64,000 bases of DNA from DATFJT01 sp965230755 (GTDB lineage Bacteria > Bacteroidota > Bacteroidia > Chitinophagales > Saprospiraceae): contig CBDDLT010000024.1 of NCBI GenBank assembly GCA_965230755.1, forward strand, positions 325,499-389,498. Reading direction: 5' to 3'. The position numbers and the translations under genes were made by a program. Shown piece by piece: positions 17,108 through 26,517 of this stretch. Under the pieces are notes generated by a model. The model made no database searches, was not told the DNA's origin, and worked only from the letters and a program-made list of their open reading frames with translations. The first letter of the stretch is position 1. Each line of letters begins with the position of its first letter.

Positions 17108-18547
17108 ATGCAGAAGAGTTTCCTATTCAATGCTTTTTTTGTTTTGCTGATCAATGTTTTGATCAAGCCACTATATTTGTTTGGAATAGATCGAAATGTT
17201 CAGATATTAACGGGAGAGGATTACGGTCGTTTTTATACCTTTTTCTCCATTGCTTTCATCTTGAATTTTGTTTCCGATTTGGGAATACAAAATTTTAATC
17301 TGAGGTTTTCTTCTCAAAGTGAGCAGACCATTCCGAAGAATTTCCAAAAGTTTTTGGCATTGAAATTAGTGCTGGCGGTAGTTTATTTTTTGGGGTATTG
17401 GTGCATTGGATGGATAACAGGTTATGGATTGGAGCATACCGGTTTGTTTTTATTGGTCGGGCTCAGTCTGTGGTTGAATTCCTTCCTGCTGTTCGTAAGA
17501 AGCTTTATTGCGGCCAGAGGGTATTATTTGTTCGACAGTATATTATCTGTGGTGGACAAAACGGTAATGATTCTAATATTGGGAGCAGTGATCTTACATC
17601 CGATGTGGAGGACTACACTATCCATTGAATTGTTTGTCCAAATCCAGATCTTGGCCTATGCCTTGGCCACCTTGATGGGTTTGATCGTATTGCTGCGAAT
17701 CAACTCCAAGTTATGGCCTAAATGGGAACCCAAATTTTTTATGGTCATCATCAAGCAAGCATTGCCCTATGCGCTTGTCTTCTTGTTGATGTCTGTTTAT
17801 GCCAGAATTGATAGCGTCATGCTGGCCTTCTTTCATCCACAAAAAATGGCAGCAGTTGATGCTTACGCGGAGAGCTATAGGATTTTAGAGGCTTTGAATT
17901 TGTTCGGATTCCTGCTTTCCGGATTGCTTCTACCCATGTTCAGCAAATTTTATAAGAGTAAGAATTCTCCCGATGATCTATTTTACAAGGGGCTGGGTAT
18001 TAGCGCCGCTTTGGCAATACCGGTAGCATTGGCTACTTATTCCTATGCTCCTTTGATCATGCAATCGCTCTATCATCATGACGGAGGCGGTAAAATTCTA
18101 CAGTGGCATATTTTCGTTTTTGCGGTCAATACTATTTCTTATCTCTTTGGTACTTTGATTACGGCGGCAGGTAGAATAGCTCAACTCAATATTTTCTTTC
18201 TTGCAGCTTGTGTATTGAATATAGGACTGAACTGGATTGTAATACCAATGGCGGGTGCGGAAGGTGCCGCCATGACAAGCCTGGTAACACAGGCCTTTGT
18301 ATTCTTAGGCCAGGCATTTTATGCTTATCACAAGCTTGGATTGAAGTTTTTGTCCAATCCTTGGCTGCGTATTGGTCTTTTTATCGCAGTGATTTTCGCA
18401 CTGACCATAGCGGTCTTGCAATTGGGAGTGAATTGGTTTTGGAGTTTCCTATTATTGATTTTAGTCGGGGGAATACTGTCTATCGTAATGAGGGTTTTGG
18501 ATGTTAGGAGTTCAATTATCCTTTTAAGATCGAAAATAAATCCATAA
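17108..18547 (+). CDS. Polysaccharide flippase (Wzx/MATE-like oligosaccharide transporter)
   Basis: 479 residues with about 12-14 membrane segments. Features of the oligosaccharide flippase family include the N-terminal FGIDRNVQILTGEDYGRFY region, a polar segment with AYAESYRILEALNLFGFLLSGLLLPMF split over two helices, and a late GAEGAAMTSLVTQAF segment. It should flip undecaprenyl-linked repeat units across the inner membrane. The ATG at 17108 (MQKSFLF) is preferred to an upstream out-of-frame ATG at 17074. It is followed by Wzz-like and ligase/polymerase genes. Confidence 0.9.
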   Translation: MQKSFLFNAFFVLLINVLIKPLYLFGIDRNVQILTGEDYGRFYTFFSIAFILNFVSDLGIQNFNLRFSSQSEQTIPKNFQKFLALKLVLAVVYFLGYWCIGWITGYGLEHTGLFLLVGLSLWLNSFLLFVRSFIAARGYYLFDSILSVVDKTVMILILGAVILHPMWRTTLSIELFVQIQILAYALATLMGLIVLLRINSKLWPKWEPKFFMVIIKQALPYALVFLLMSVYARIDSVMLAFFHPQKMAAVDAYAESYRILEALNLFGFLLSGLLLPMFSKFYKSKNSPDDLFYKGLGISAALAIPVALATYSYAPLIMQSLYHHDGGGKILQWHIFVFAVNTISYLFGTLITAAGRIAQLNIFFLAACVLNIGLNWIVIPMAGAEGAAMTSLVTQAFVFLGQAFYAYHKLGLKFLSNPWLRIGLFIAVIFALTIAVLQLGVNWFWSFLLLILVGGILSIVMRVLDVRSSIILLRSKINP

Positions 18548-18608
18548 ATAATGAGTTAGAATGGTGCACGGAAAATAATTCGAAAAAGGGCAAAACGCTC
18601 AATTTTAT

Positions 18609-18616
18609 TAGTTTTG
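18609..18616 (+). promoter_or_regulatory. -7 promoter box upstream of the Wzz-like gene
   Basis: TAGTTTTG fits TAnnTTTG and lies 25 bases before the ATG at 18641. It suggests that the Wzz/ligase pair has its own promoter in the 93-base gap after the flippase. No clear -33 is seen. Confidence 0.45.
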
Positions 18617-18640
18617 CAATTTGTCACCAAATCTGACTAA

Positions 18641-19738
18641 ATGCTAAAAGAAGATCACAGTCTCCTCCATGTATTAAAATTCTTGTTCAGTAGGAGAAAG
18701 TTTATTGTTGTCTTCTCGCTTGTCGCAGCGATACTCATGGCCGTTATTTCTCTGATAATGCCCAATTTTTATAAGGCTACAACAACTTTTTACGCCGGTT
18801 CACCAGCTCTGTTTAATCCGGAAAGTATTTTCGGAAGCAGCAGTTCCGAACTGTATTTTTACGGATCAGATGCGGATGTAGATCGGTTACTTACCATTGG
18901 TCGGTCAAGAGAACTGGCAGATATCATTATCAAGAAGTACAATCTTCCAGAGCATTATGATATAGATACAACCAATCTAAAAGGAATAGAAAAATTGTAT
19001 CAAAAATTCAACGGCAAGTTGGACATCAAAAAGAACAAGTTTGATGCTATAGAATTATCATTCGAAGATAAAGACAGAAACCTGGTTGCGCCAATCTCTA
19101 ATGATTGTCGAAATATCATGAATGATATGTCCCGAAGGGTCATCAAGGAGAACCAGAAGAGGATGATTGATATATGCAAGAGCAATATTCTAAAGAATCA
19201 AAAAACTCTTCAGATCATTGAGGACAGTATCGCTTTCTTTAATGCCAATTATCGAATTATTGATCCCATCTCTCAAGGAGAACAAATAGCTGAACTCTTG
19301 GTGAGCACGGAGGCCAATATTGCAGAATCTCAAGCTAAATACGATTATCTCAAGATATCTGGTACATTTCCTGAGGATTCGATCGCGGCCATTCGAGCAG
19401 AGCTGGAAGGATACAGGAAAAAGCATGATAATGTAAAAAATGAAGGCCTACCGAATTACTCTAAGGTAGCCGGTAAATTGCTCAGTCTTCAAGGTGTCCA
19501 GGGGCAGTTGACCAAGAGAATAGGTTACGATACCGATAGACTTCAACAGCTGAATTCAGCCTATCAAGCAGATATCAGTACGGTTGTGGTTATAGAAGAC
19601 GCCAAAGCTCCTTATGTTAAGTCCAGACCTATTCGATCACTCCTGGTAATTTCGGCTGGATTAGCGGGCTTTATTTTTGCTATTCTATACTTATTGTTCA
19701 AGAGGAATCTCAAGTATTTGAAGGAGCTTACGGCCTAA
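18641..19738 (+). CDS. Wzz-type chain-length determinant / polysaccharide co-polymerase
   Basis: 365 residues with the two-membrane-segment plan of the family: N-terminal segment about 20-42, then a large periplasmic coiled region (about 60-335), then a second segment about 335-357 followed by a short basic tail. The proximal FYKATTTFYAG after the first span and AKAPYVKSRPIRSLLV before the second match Wzz proteins (compare the A.P..P..P motif). No C-terminal tyrosine kinase is fused. It should set the glycan chain length together with the next gene. Confidence 0.88.
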   Translation: MLKEDHSLLHVLKFLFSRRKFIVVFSLVAAILMAVISLIMPNFYKATTTFYAGSPALFNPESIFGSSSSELYFYGSDADVDRLLTIGRSRELADIIIKKYNLPEHYDIDTTNLKGIEKLYQKFNGKLDIKKNKFDAIELSFEDKDRNLVAPISNDCRNIMNDMSRRVIKENQKRMIDICKSNILKNQKTLQIIEDSIAFFNANYRIIDPISQGEQIAELLVSTEANIAESQAKYDYLKISGTFPEDSIAAIRAELEGYRKKHDNVKNEGLPNYSKVAGKLLSLQGVQGQLTKRIGYDTDRLQQLNSAYQADISTVVVIEDAKAPYVKSRPIRSLLVISAGLAGFIFAILYLLFKRNLKYLKELTA

Positions 19739-19744
19739 GAAGAT

Positions 19745-21205
19745 ATGTTCAATTCCGGTTCTTTTCGAATTAATTCTACACGTTCAATTCTGGATTTCAC
19801 GGCCATTGGTCTTTTTGTGTTGGGACTGGTATTGGTGGGCATATTTGATGAACCATTATTGTTTTTGGCAGTGCTTCTGATCCCGTTTTTGGGACTACTT
19901 ATATTGAATTATCGGGCCTTGTATTGGATGGCCATCGCACTTATCCCTCTCTCTACGGAATTATATCTTTCCGGAGGAGTGATGATTGATTTTCCGATAG
20001 AATTGCTGATGATCCTTCTGTCGGCAATTTTGTTTTTAATCGGTCTTTTTAGACCCTCTCGATTTAGGGCTATTGTCTTTTTACATCCTATTGCGCTGGC
20101 CGTACTGGCCCATTTTCTATGGATGGTAGTAGCCACTTCTGCTACGGGATTCGACTTAAGGTCCATCAAGTTTTTGCTTGCAAAGAGTTGGTATTTGGGT
20201 TCTTTTTTCTTTATGTCCCTATGGATGTTCGAAAAGATAGATTTGAGCCGGTTTTTTAACTACTTGTTCTATCCCATGCTCTTTACTGCGATTATTGTGG
20301 TAGCTCGGCATGGTATTTTGGGCTTTGGTTTTGAGTCGGTCAATGAAGTCCTCAACCCATTCTACCGAAACCACGTTAACTATTCCGCCATCCTCGCGAT
20401 TGTTTTTCCTTTCGCCTTTTATTTGATCAATTGGAAATCTCAAATCCTCAAGGCGCTGGTGCTGGGTTTTGTATTGATTGCTATATATTTTACCTACACT
20501 AGAGCAGCGTATATCGCGGTATTTCTGGGGATGGCTTACTATTTCGTCGTAAAATTTAAGCTGACCAAACTCTGTACAATCATTGCAATCGTTGTTGCGG
20601 GCTGGATGATTGCCGATATGATCAAGGACGGTAAGTATCTGCATTTGGCTCCGGATTATGAGCAGACCGTTTCACACAAAAATTTTGATGATCTGATTGA
20701 AGCTACGTATAAAATGCAGGATGTTTCGACAATGGAAAGGTTGCACAGGTGGGTGGCCGGTTTTCGAATGATAGGAGATCGTCCTTTTACAGGCTTCGGT
20801 CCCGGAAGATTCTACGAGAATTACCAATCTTACACCGTCAACAGTTTTCAGACCTATATCAGCGATAATAAAGAACAGTCTGGGATTCATTCATACTACT
20901 TGATGACGGCAGTTGAACAAGGTTTGATAGGATTAGCGCTGTATCTGCTTCTTATCTTTGGCACCCTATGGTATGGGGAAAAAATATACCACCGGATGGA
21001 GGCGGGTAGAGACAAGAATCTCCTAATGGCTTGCTTGAGTTCTCTGATAGTAATACATTTGTTTCAGCTTATCAACGACTTACTGGAAGCCGATAAAGTC
21101 GGACCCTTGTTCTTAATAAATTTGGCCTTGCTGATTCATTTGGATATACGTTCGAGAAAGCGCAGAAGTACTTCGAATGAAAGCCTAGCTAGTACTTCGA
21201 AATAA
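19745..21205 (+). CDS. O-antigen ligase/polymerase (Wzy/WaaL-like) membrane protein
   Basis: 486 residues with about 11-13 membrane segments and one large periplasmic loop (about 300-390). That loop contains GFGPGRFYENYQSY and then IHSYYLMTAVEQGLIGL, the conserved His and E-x-GLIGL pattern of the O-antigen ligase family. Six bases separate it from the Wzz gene, so they are co-transcribed. Whether it polymerises repeat units or ligates glycan to lipid A or protein cannot be decided from sequence. Confidence 0.88.
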   Translation: MFNSGSFRINSTRSILDFTAIGLFVLGLVLVGIFDEPLLFLAVLLIPFLGLLILNYRALYWMAIALIPLSTELYLSGGVMIDFPIELLMILLSAILFLIGLFRPSRFRAIVFLHPIALAVLAHFLWMVVATSATGFDLRSIKFLLAKSWYLGSFFFMSLWMFEKIDLSRFFNYLFYPMLFTAIIVVARHGILGFGFESVNEVLNPFYRNHVNYSAILAIVFPFAFYLINWKSQILKALVLGFVLIAIYFTYTRAAYIAVFLGMAYYFVVKFKLTKLCTIIAIVVAGWMIADMIKDGKYLHLAPDYEQTVSHKNFDDLIEATYKMQDVSTMERLHRWVAGFRMIGDRPFTGFGPGRFYENYQSYTVNSFQTYISDNKEQSGIHSYYLMTAVEQGLIGLALYLLLIFGTLWYGEKIYHRMEAGRDKNLLMACLSSLIVIHLFQLINDLLEADKVGPLFLINLALLIHLDIRSRKRRSTSNESLASTSK

Positions 21206-21253
21206 AAAATGCTTTGGACAAAATTATCTATGGTTTATTTCCAAGTTTTTTTG

Positions 21254-21261
21254 TACCTTTG
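21254..21261 (+). promoter_or_regulatory. -7 promoter box of rpmE2
   Basis: TACCTTTG, an exact TAnnTTTG match after a T-run, lies 90 bases upstream of the L31 start and is followed by GCAG. This is a typical strong Bacteroidota ribosomal-protein promoter, with a long 5' leader of about 85 bases. A -33 TTG at the ideal spacing is not clear. Confidence 0.6.
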
Positions 21262-21350
21262 CAGACCCTTTTAAAGAGCTATTTGACGAATGAGTCGATT
21301 CAATCTCTTCAGAAGGGCAAGTAAAATGTATAGAAATTAAATTAACGATA

Positions 21351-21623
21351 ATGAAAAGCGGAATTCATCCCGAGAATTATAGATTGGTAATATTCAAAGA
21401 TTTTTCTTGCGACGAGTCTTTTTTGGTTCGATCTTGTGCTCCTTCGAGTGAGACAATCAAATGGGAAGATGGTAATGAGTACCCTTTGGTGAAATTGGAG
21501 ATTTCGAATAAATCTCATCCTTTCTTTACGGGTAAGATGAAGTTTGTCGATACTGCGGGTAGAATTGACAAATTCAACAAGAAATTTGCTAGAACTCGTT
21601 TCGCTAAAAAGGACGAGGAATAA
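21351..21623 (+). CDS. rpmE2: 50S ribosomal protein L31 type B
   Basis: 90 residues. MKSGIHPENYRLVIFKD, ISNKSHPFFTGKMKFVDTAGRIDKF (two segments) and the basic C-terminus KKFARTR are diagnostic of L31 type B. It lacks the CxxC zinc ligands of type A L31, so it is the zinc-independent form. Part of the large ribosomal subunit. It has a long leader and a strong -7 box. Confidence 0.97.
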   Translation: MKSGIHPENYRLVIFKDFSCDESFLVRSCAPSSETIKWEDGNEYPLVKLEISNKSHPFFTGKMKFVDTAGRIDKFNKKFARTRFAKKDEE

Positions 21624-21634
21624 TCAATTAAGTC

Positions 21635-22840
21635 ATGCCTAACCTGGTATTATTTGACGATGAAAAAAGGGATAATTTTCTCCCTTTGGTCTATACCAGG
21701 CCAGTAGCCCTTCTTCGTTTAGGGATATGGACAATTAAGGAAAAATGGGAGAGACTCTTCAATATGTCTGCTTCCATTTTGACCGAAGAATACCTTTCTG
21801 AAAAGTTTCCACTACACATAGCAGACGACAATCTACTGATCAACGGTCGCTATTTACCCAATGAATATCTCATTAGCCTGATTAGAGATTTATCTCAAAA
21901 CGAGGCCATCCTAAGCAATGGTGAGTTGGTAGCGGTAAGATTGAGTAGCCAGCGTTTAAGTAGTGTCGTTGATGATGAGGACATCGATTCTTTAGATGGT
22001 ATCGAAATAGATCGGTCATTACTTCGGGCCATAGATCATACCTGGGATCTGTTTTTACACAACAGCGTAGAAATCGAAAACGATTTTTCTCAGCTTAAGA
22101 GAAAGGATAAATCACAAAGCGTATCTCCAACCAATCGTATTATTGGCGATAAGGAACTTCTATTTTTAGAAGAGGGAGTGACGATGGAATATGCTACCAT
22201 TAATTTGACGAACGGCCCTGTGTATATCGGAAAAGATGCAACGGTGATGGAAGGCTCTATGTTGAGAGGACCTGTTGCTGTTCTGAATAATGCCGTGATC
22301 AAAATGGGGGCTAAAATTTATGGTGCTTGTACCTTCGGACCTTATTCCAAAGTAGGAGGAGAGGTAAGTCAGTCTCTGATCATTGGTTACAGCAATAAGG
22401 GACACGACGGATATTTGGGCAATTCAATATTAGGGGAATGGTGTAACCTCGGTGCGGACACCAATACTTCCAACCTGAAAAACAACTATGGATCGGTCCG
22501 AGTGTGGGACTATTCTCACAAGAAGTTCATCGACTCGGGACAGCAGTTTTGCGGACTTATCCTGGGGGATCATTCGAAGACGGGCATCAATACAATGCTG
22601 AATACGGGAACAGTCGCCGGTGTTTGTTGTAATATTTTTGGTGGAGGATTTCCGAGAACCTTCATTCCTTCCTTTTCATGGGGTGGAAGTAGTGGATACT
22701 CTACTAACCTACTCGAAAAAGCTTATGAAACAGCCAAAATAGTAATGGCTCGGAGAAATCAGGAATTTGATGAACTCAACCAAAGAATTCTTGAACACGT
22801 CTTCAATGTAAGCTCCGACTTTAGAACATGGGAAAAATAA
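21635..22840 (+). CDS. GlmU-like sugar nucleotidyltransferase / hexapeptide transferase family protein
   Basis: 401 residues. The N-terminus LVLFDDEKRDNFLPLVYTRPVALLRLG is diagnostic of the Bacteroidota GlmU-like family (NTP_transf_4). The C-terminal half (about 190-370) shows left-handed beta-helix hexapeptides (GPVYIGKDATVMEGSMLRGP, ATVMEGS, CTFGPYSKVGG) and a C-terminal GEWCNLGADTNTSNLKNNYG motif, as in UDP-GlcNAc pyrophosphorylase/acetyltransferases. The classic LAAGxGTRM loop of GlmU is absent, as is usual for this family, so it may act on another sugar phosphate. It is 11 bases after rpmE2 and overlaps the methyltransferase gene by 13 bases. Confidence 0.88.
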   Translation: MPNLVLFDDEKRDNFLPLVYTRPVALLRLGIWTIKEKWERLFNMSASILTEEYLSEKFPLHIADDNLLINGRYLPNEYLISLIRDLSQNEAILSNGELVAVRLSSQRLSSVVDDEDIDSLDGIEIDRSLLRAIDHTWDLFLHNSVEIENDFSQLKRKDKSQSVSPTNRIIGDKELLFLEEGVTMEYATINLTNGPVYIGKDATVMEGSMLRGPVAVLNNAVIKMGAKIYGACTFGPYSKVGGEVSQSLIIGYSNKGHDGYLGNSILGEWCNLGADTNTSNLKNNYGSVRVWDYSHKKFIDSGQQFCGLILGDHSKTGINTMLNTGTVAGVCCNIFGGGFPRTFIPSFSWGGSSGYSTNLLEKAYETAKIVMARRNQEFDELNQRILEHVFNVSSDFRTWEK

Positions 22841-23508
22841 TTCCAAATGTTCCTCTTTGGAAATATTATCTCAGCTTCTTCAAAGAGTTTTTGTTAGAAA
22901 ATTATTCCAGTGATCAAAACGGGCATCTCGAACTTTTTCTCAGAAAGGGAAGATTGATGTTATGTGCAGAGAATGCCATCTATTCCTATGATGATCTTTA
23001 TCTCAATTTTCTATACTCCTTTAGAAAGATAGAAACTCAGTTCATGACCCAAATTCAATCGGTATTGGTTCTGGGTATGGGTTTGGGGAGTATCCCACTG
23101 ATTTTGGAAAAGGAATACGACCGGAATTTTGAGTTTACCATGGTCGAATACGATGAAACCGTTGCCTATCTTGCACAAGAATACAGTCTCGAAAGATTAA
23201 ATAGCCCGGTGCAGTTGAGAATACAAGATGCAGGTATTTTTATGGAGATCAATACTGAAAAGTATGATATGATCTGTGTGGATTTGTTTAAAGATCAACT
23301 TGTACCTCCTCTTTTCAAAACAAGCGGGTTTTTGTCGAATTGCAGAGACTCGCTCAGCTCAAACGGGATACTGATCTACAACTCTCCTGGAAATACAGAA
23401 GAAGAGAGAGCAATTTCTAAGGAGTTTTTTGAAGATGTTTTTCTTTCCGTTTTTCCTCAAGGCAAGCTGCTCTCTCTTCACAAGAATTCGATGTTATTCA
23501 GTAAATAG
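22828..23508 (+). CDS. SAM-dependent methyltransferase / spermidine synthase-like protein
   Basis: 226 residues. A Rossmann SAM-binding core is seen: VLVLGMGLGSIPLIL (motif I, about 79-92), an acidic MVEYDET at about 108 (motif II), RIQDAGIFM and YDMICVDLFKD. The order and the short N-terminal strand region resemble spermidine-synthase-type enzymes, but no polyamine-specific signature is evident, so the substrate is unknown. Start codon lies inside the preceding gene (13-base overlap), suggesting translational coupling to the GlmU-like protein. Confidence 0.8.
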   Translation: MGKIIPNVPLWKYYLSFFKEFLLENYSSDQNGHLELFLRKGRLMLCAENAIYSYDDLYLNFLYSFRKIETQFMTQIQSVLVLGMGLGSIPLILEKEYDRNFEFTMVEYDETVAYLAQEYSLERLNSPVQLRIQDAGIFMEINTEKYDMICVDLFKDQLVPPLFKTSGFLSNCRDSLSSNGILIYNSPGNTEEERAISKEFFEDVFLSVFPQGKLLSLHKNSMLFSK

Positions 23509-23979
23509 TTGTATTTCAGAAATTCCTATGATTTGACACTTGATTCTTCGAGCCAACCAAAGATTGGTTAAGAGCGGTTTAGTAACTGCACATTCAATGT
23601 AATACATTTACAAAAAGTGATCAGTTAAAGTAGATCTGTTGAATATTGCGAAATTAGGTTATAGGACTTATACCGTCACACGAAATAGGATGGCAGTCAT
23701 GGCTCTAAAGACCCGAAGGAATAGCAGTTAGCATAGTAGCTAATCAATGATTAAAATGATTAATGGACTTAATAAGATGAACTCGATCGAAATATGCCAA
23801 TATACCAAAGACTAACGCGCGAACAGACTAAAACCCATTAAACTGATTACAAGTCACTGATCACTGACCTCTCAACAACGAATGTAATAGAAGTGAAAAA
23901 ACGATATATACTGCAACCAACAAACTCCTCTGCATTATCAATTATTTGCATAACTTTGGACCTCAAAATTTGATATTTC
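23509..23979. other. Long non-coding stretch
   Basis: 471 bases with stops in all frames. I see no gene, RNA gene or mobile element. Short direct repeats (TCACTGA twice near 23855-23870) and a -7 box at its right end are the only marks. A decayed gene cannot be excluded. Confidence 0.5.
23951..23958 (+). promoter_or_regulatory. -7 promoter box for the 201-aa membrane protein
   Basis: TAACTTTG matches TAnnTTTG and lies 22 bases before the ATG at 23980. No clear -33. Confidence 0.45.
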
Positions 23980-24585
23980 ATGTTTACGATCAATATATAT
24001 TTGCGTTTTGCCTTAATGGCGGTTTTGATTATTGGAGGTGTAGCTCTGGCTTTTGCTTTTGGGTTTTGGTATGCCTTTCCCCTACTCTTAGCGGGTATCA
24101 TTCTGTTGGTTGGTTATATACTTTTAGGAACGGTGCAATCTGCAGCTCAGATGATGCAAACTGGAGACTTTATTGGAGCTGAAAAAAGACTGGGTTTAAG
24201 TCTAAAGCCCAATTGGCTATATAAACCAAACCGCGCATATTACTACATGCTGAAAGGAACAATCTCTTCCGGATTAAAAAGAGGAAATGAAGTCACAGAA
24301 ATGTGGTTAAAGAAAGCAGACGAAATTGGCTTCCAATCGGACAACGAAAAAGCCATGGTCACCATGCAGTTGATCGGTATTGCGGTACAGAAAGGAAACT
24401 GGAATTTTGCCAAGACCCAGCTTAAAACTTTGAAGAAACTCGACATTACCGAACCTCAAATCAGAGAGCAATTACAGCAGATCGAATTGGCCGTCAAAAA
24501 TAGAGGCGCTGTGAGGAACGCCAGAATTCAAAATAAAGGTCAAATCCAACGCGGATCAAAAAGACGTCGACCTAAGATGAGGTGA
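23980..24585 (+). CDS. Membrane protein with cytoplasmic helical domain, unknown function
   Basis: 201 residues. Two membrane helices (about 8-28 and 31-51) form an N-terminal hairpin. A TPR-like helical domain follows (about 55-165, GDFIGAEKRLGLSL, AYYYMLKGTI, IAVQKGNWNFAKTQLKTL), then a strongly basic tail (GSKRRRPKMR). The basic tail might contact nucleic acid or the membrane surface. I recognise no named family. It stands alone with its own promoter. Confidence 0.75.
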   Translation: MFTINIYLRFALMAVLIIGGVALAFAFGFWYAFPLLLAGIILLVGYILLGTVQSAAQMMQTGDFIGAEKRLGLSLKPNWLYKPNRAYYYMLKGTISSGLKRGNEVTEMWLKKADEIGFQSDNEKAMVTMQLIGIAVQKGNWNFAKTQLKTLKKLDITEPQIREQLQQIELAVKNRGAVRNARIQNKGQIQRGSKRRRPKMR

Positions 24586-24588
24586 TGA

Positions 24589-24616
24589 AATGAATAATGA
24601 ATAATTAAAAATTAAT
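24589..24616 (+). repeat. A/T-rich intergenic repeat (AATGA-ATTAAAAATT type)
   Basis: AATGAATAATGAATAATT followed by AAAAATTAAT sits just after the 201-aa gene. Its inverse theme (TTCATT words then TTTTTAATTAT) occurs at 17022-17050, suggesting dispersed copies. Confidence 0.45.
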
Positions 24617-24687
24617 AACGAGGTGGAGAGAATAAAGCATGGCTTGTGGTGGTTAAAATATATTGATCACCTTACAAATTTAAATCT

Positions 24688-26337
24688 ATGCACTTTCTTC
24701 ACCACTTCCGAATACTCCTAATTATTACACTTTTTGTAAAAGCTTCGACTTCATTTTCTCAGACGGATTCTTCATTTGTAATGACTCCTATCGGTCCTAA
24801 TAATTTCTTAGAGAAACCATGGGATCTTCACTACGGTCCGGATAATTATCTATGGGTTTCTGAGAGGGTCTCAGGTAAACTGCTTCGTGTGAACCCTGAA
24901 ACAGCGGAAATTGACGAATTAATTCGAATTCCTGATGTGTATTCAGATGCGGGGCAGGATGGATTATTGGGTTTTGCGCTTCACAGCGACTTTATGGGTA
25001 ACAATCCCTATGTTTATTTGTCTTACACCTATATTTCTGAGGGAGAACGAAGACAGCGGTTGGCCAGATATACCTATCAAATTAATGGAAATGATGGATC
25101 CTTATCCTCTCCCGTAACAATATTAGAAAATCTACCTTCCAGTAATGACCATAATTCGGGTAGGCTGGTTTATGGACCTGATGGCAAACTCTATTATAGC
25201 ATCGGGGATCAAGGCAGCAATAGATGGGATAATAAATGCAATCCTATCTTGTCCCAAGTATTGCCTACTCAAGAGGAGATCAATCGATCTGATTGGTCCA
25301 ATTACCCTGGAAAAATATTGAGAATCAATACTGATGGTTCTATACCAAGCGATAACCCAGCCCTGAATTTGGTTCGAAGCCATATATTTACTTATGGTCA
25401 CCGAAATCCACAGGGTCTTGTTTTCGGCAGTAACGGAATACTCTATTCCGACGAGCATGGACCAAAAACTGATGATGAAGTCAATATAATTGCTGCTAGT
25501 GCCAACTATGGGTGGCCGAATGTCGCAGGCTACAAAGATGATCAAGCTTACTTTTACTGTAACTGGTCATCGGCTTCCAATTGTGAAAGCTTAAGCTATT
25601 CTGATGATGACTGCCCACCCAGTGCTTCAATATCTTTCGAAAGAAATTTTAGTGCAAGTTATTTTGTAGAACCAATGCTATCCATGTTTGCCGTGCCGGA
25701 TGATTACGATTTTAACGATCCTAACTGCGATAATTCCTGGATTTGTCGTCCTAATGTTGCTCCTTCTAGTATAGGAATTTATGAAGCAGATGCGATTGAG
25801 TCTTGGAAGAACTCACTCTTGGTTACCAGCTTGAAAAGAGGACGGGTATACAGACTAAAATTGGATGATTCCGGCTACGATTTAATAGGAGATACTACGG
25901 AGATATTCTATACTAAGAACAGATATCGCGATATAGTCGTAGATCCCAATGGTGAGGCCTTTTACATCATTACTGATGACAGCGGTAGGACTTCGGGGCT
26001 CTCGGGATTGACAGTAGCAGATGGTCTAGACCATCCAGGCAACATCTTAAAGTTTACTTGGCAGAAACCATCTAGTACAGAGGATCCGAAAATAGAACCT
26101 GCTTTTGAGGTCTGGCCAAATCCGGTTTCGGACAAGGTATTTGTCCAGCTGAATGGTCTAAGAAAAGGCGATTATAATGCAGAACTTGTCAATTTAACCG
26201 GTCAAATTGTTAAGGACTTTGGCAAGTTGGAATTCGATAAGAATGAGATGGAGGTCGGGGAACTTTCACCCGGTGTTTACGTTCTAAGAATATATTCTCA
26301 GGAACAGTCCTTGAGAGAGCAAGTGATTATTCATTAG
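24688..26337 (+). CDS. Secreted PQQ-type sugar dehydrogenase with T9SS sorting domain
   Basis: 549 residues. A signal peptide spans about 1-24 (ends SFSQ). The body is a six-bladed beta-propeller of the soluble glucose/aldose dehydrogenase family: WDLHYGPDNYLWVSER at the start, GQDGLLGFALHSDF, then the catalytic region SSNDHNSGRLVYGPDGKLYY with His155 as probable base. TYGHRNPQGLVF, DEHGPKTDDEVN and ANYGWPNVAGY follow. The type A T9SS domain runs from about residue 474 (VWPNPVS). It should oxidise aldoses at the cell surface using PQQ and calcium. No PQQ synthesis genes are in the window. Confidence 0.92.
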   Translation: MHFLHHFRILLIITLFVKASTSFSQTDSSFVMTPIGPNNFLEKPWDLHYGPDNYLWVSERVSGKLLRVNPETAEIDELIRIPDVYSDAGQDGLLGFALHSDFMGNNPYVYLSYTYISEGERRQRLARYTYQINGNDGSLSSPVTILENLPSSNDHNSGRLVYGPDGKLYYSIGDQGSNRWDNKCNPILSQVLPTQEEINRSDWSNYPGKILRINTDGSIPSDNPALNLVRSHIFTYGHRNPQGLVFGSNGILYSDEHGPKTDDEVNIIAASANYGWPNVAGYKDDQAYFYCNWSSASNCESLSYSDDDCPPSASISFERNFSASYFVEPMLSMFAVPDDYDFNDPNCDNSWICRPNVAPSSIGIYEADAIESWKNSLLVTSLKRGRVYRLKLDDSGYDLIGDTTEIFYTKNRYRDIVVDPNGEAFYIITDDSGRTSGLSGLTVADGLDHPGNILKFTWQKPSSTEDPKIEPAFEVWPNPVSDKVFVQLNGLRKGDYNAELVNLTGQIVKDFGKLEFDKNEMEVGELSPGVYVLRIYSQEQSLREQVIIH

Positions 26338-26517
26338 AATTGAGTCTACTCCGAAAAGTCAAGCTGAAGCAAAAAGTTTCTTTTGGCGATCTTTTCGATT
26401 TCCTCAATTAACTGATGCTCAGGCATCACTGATTTTCGAAAACCGAAAATATCATCCAAAATATTCCTTTTTTCTCCTATCTTCACTTTCCTGAGTGGAC
26501 TCAAAATTGAGATTGTG

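Noticed and set aside
17074..17298. Plus-strand frame starting 34 bases before the flippase
   Set aside because: Different frame from the flippase and without protein features; the flippase frame has clear membrane segments.
20219..20644. Minus-strand 141-aa frame
   Set aside because: Fully antisense to the O-antigen ligase gene, with no family features.
25132..25545. Minus-strand 137-aa frame
   Set aside because: Antisense to the sugar dehydrogenase gene, no motif.
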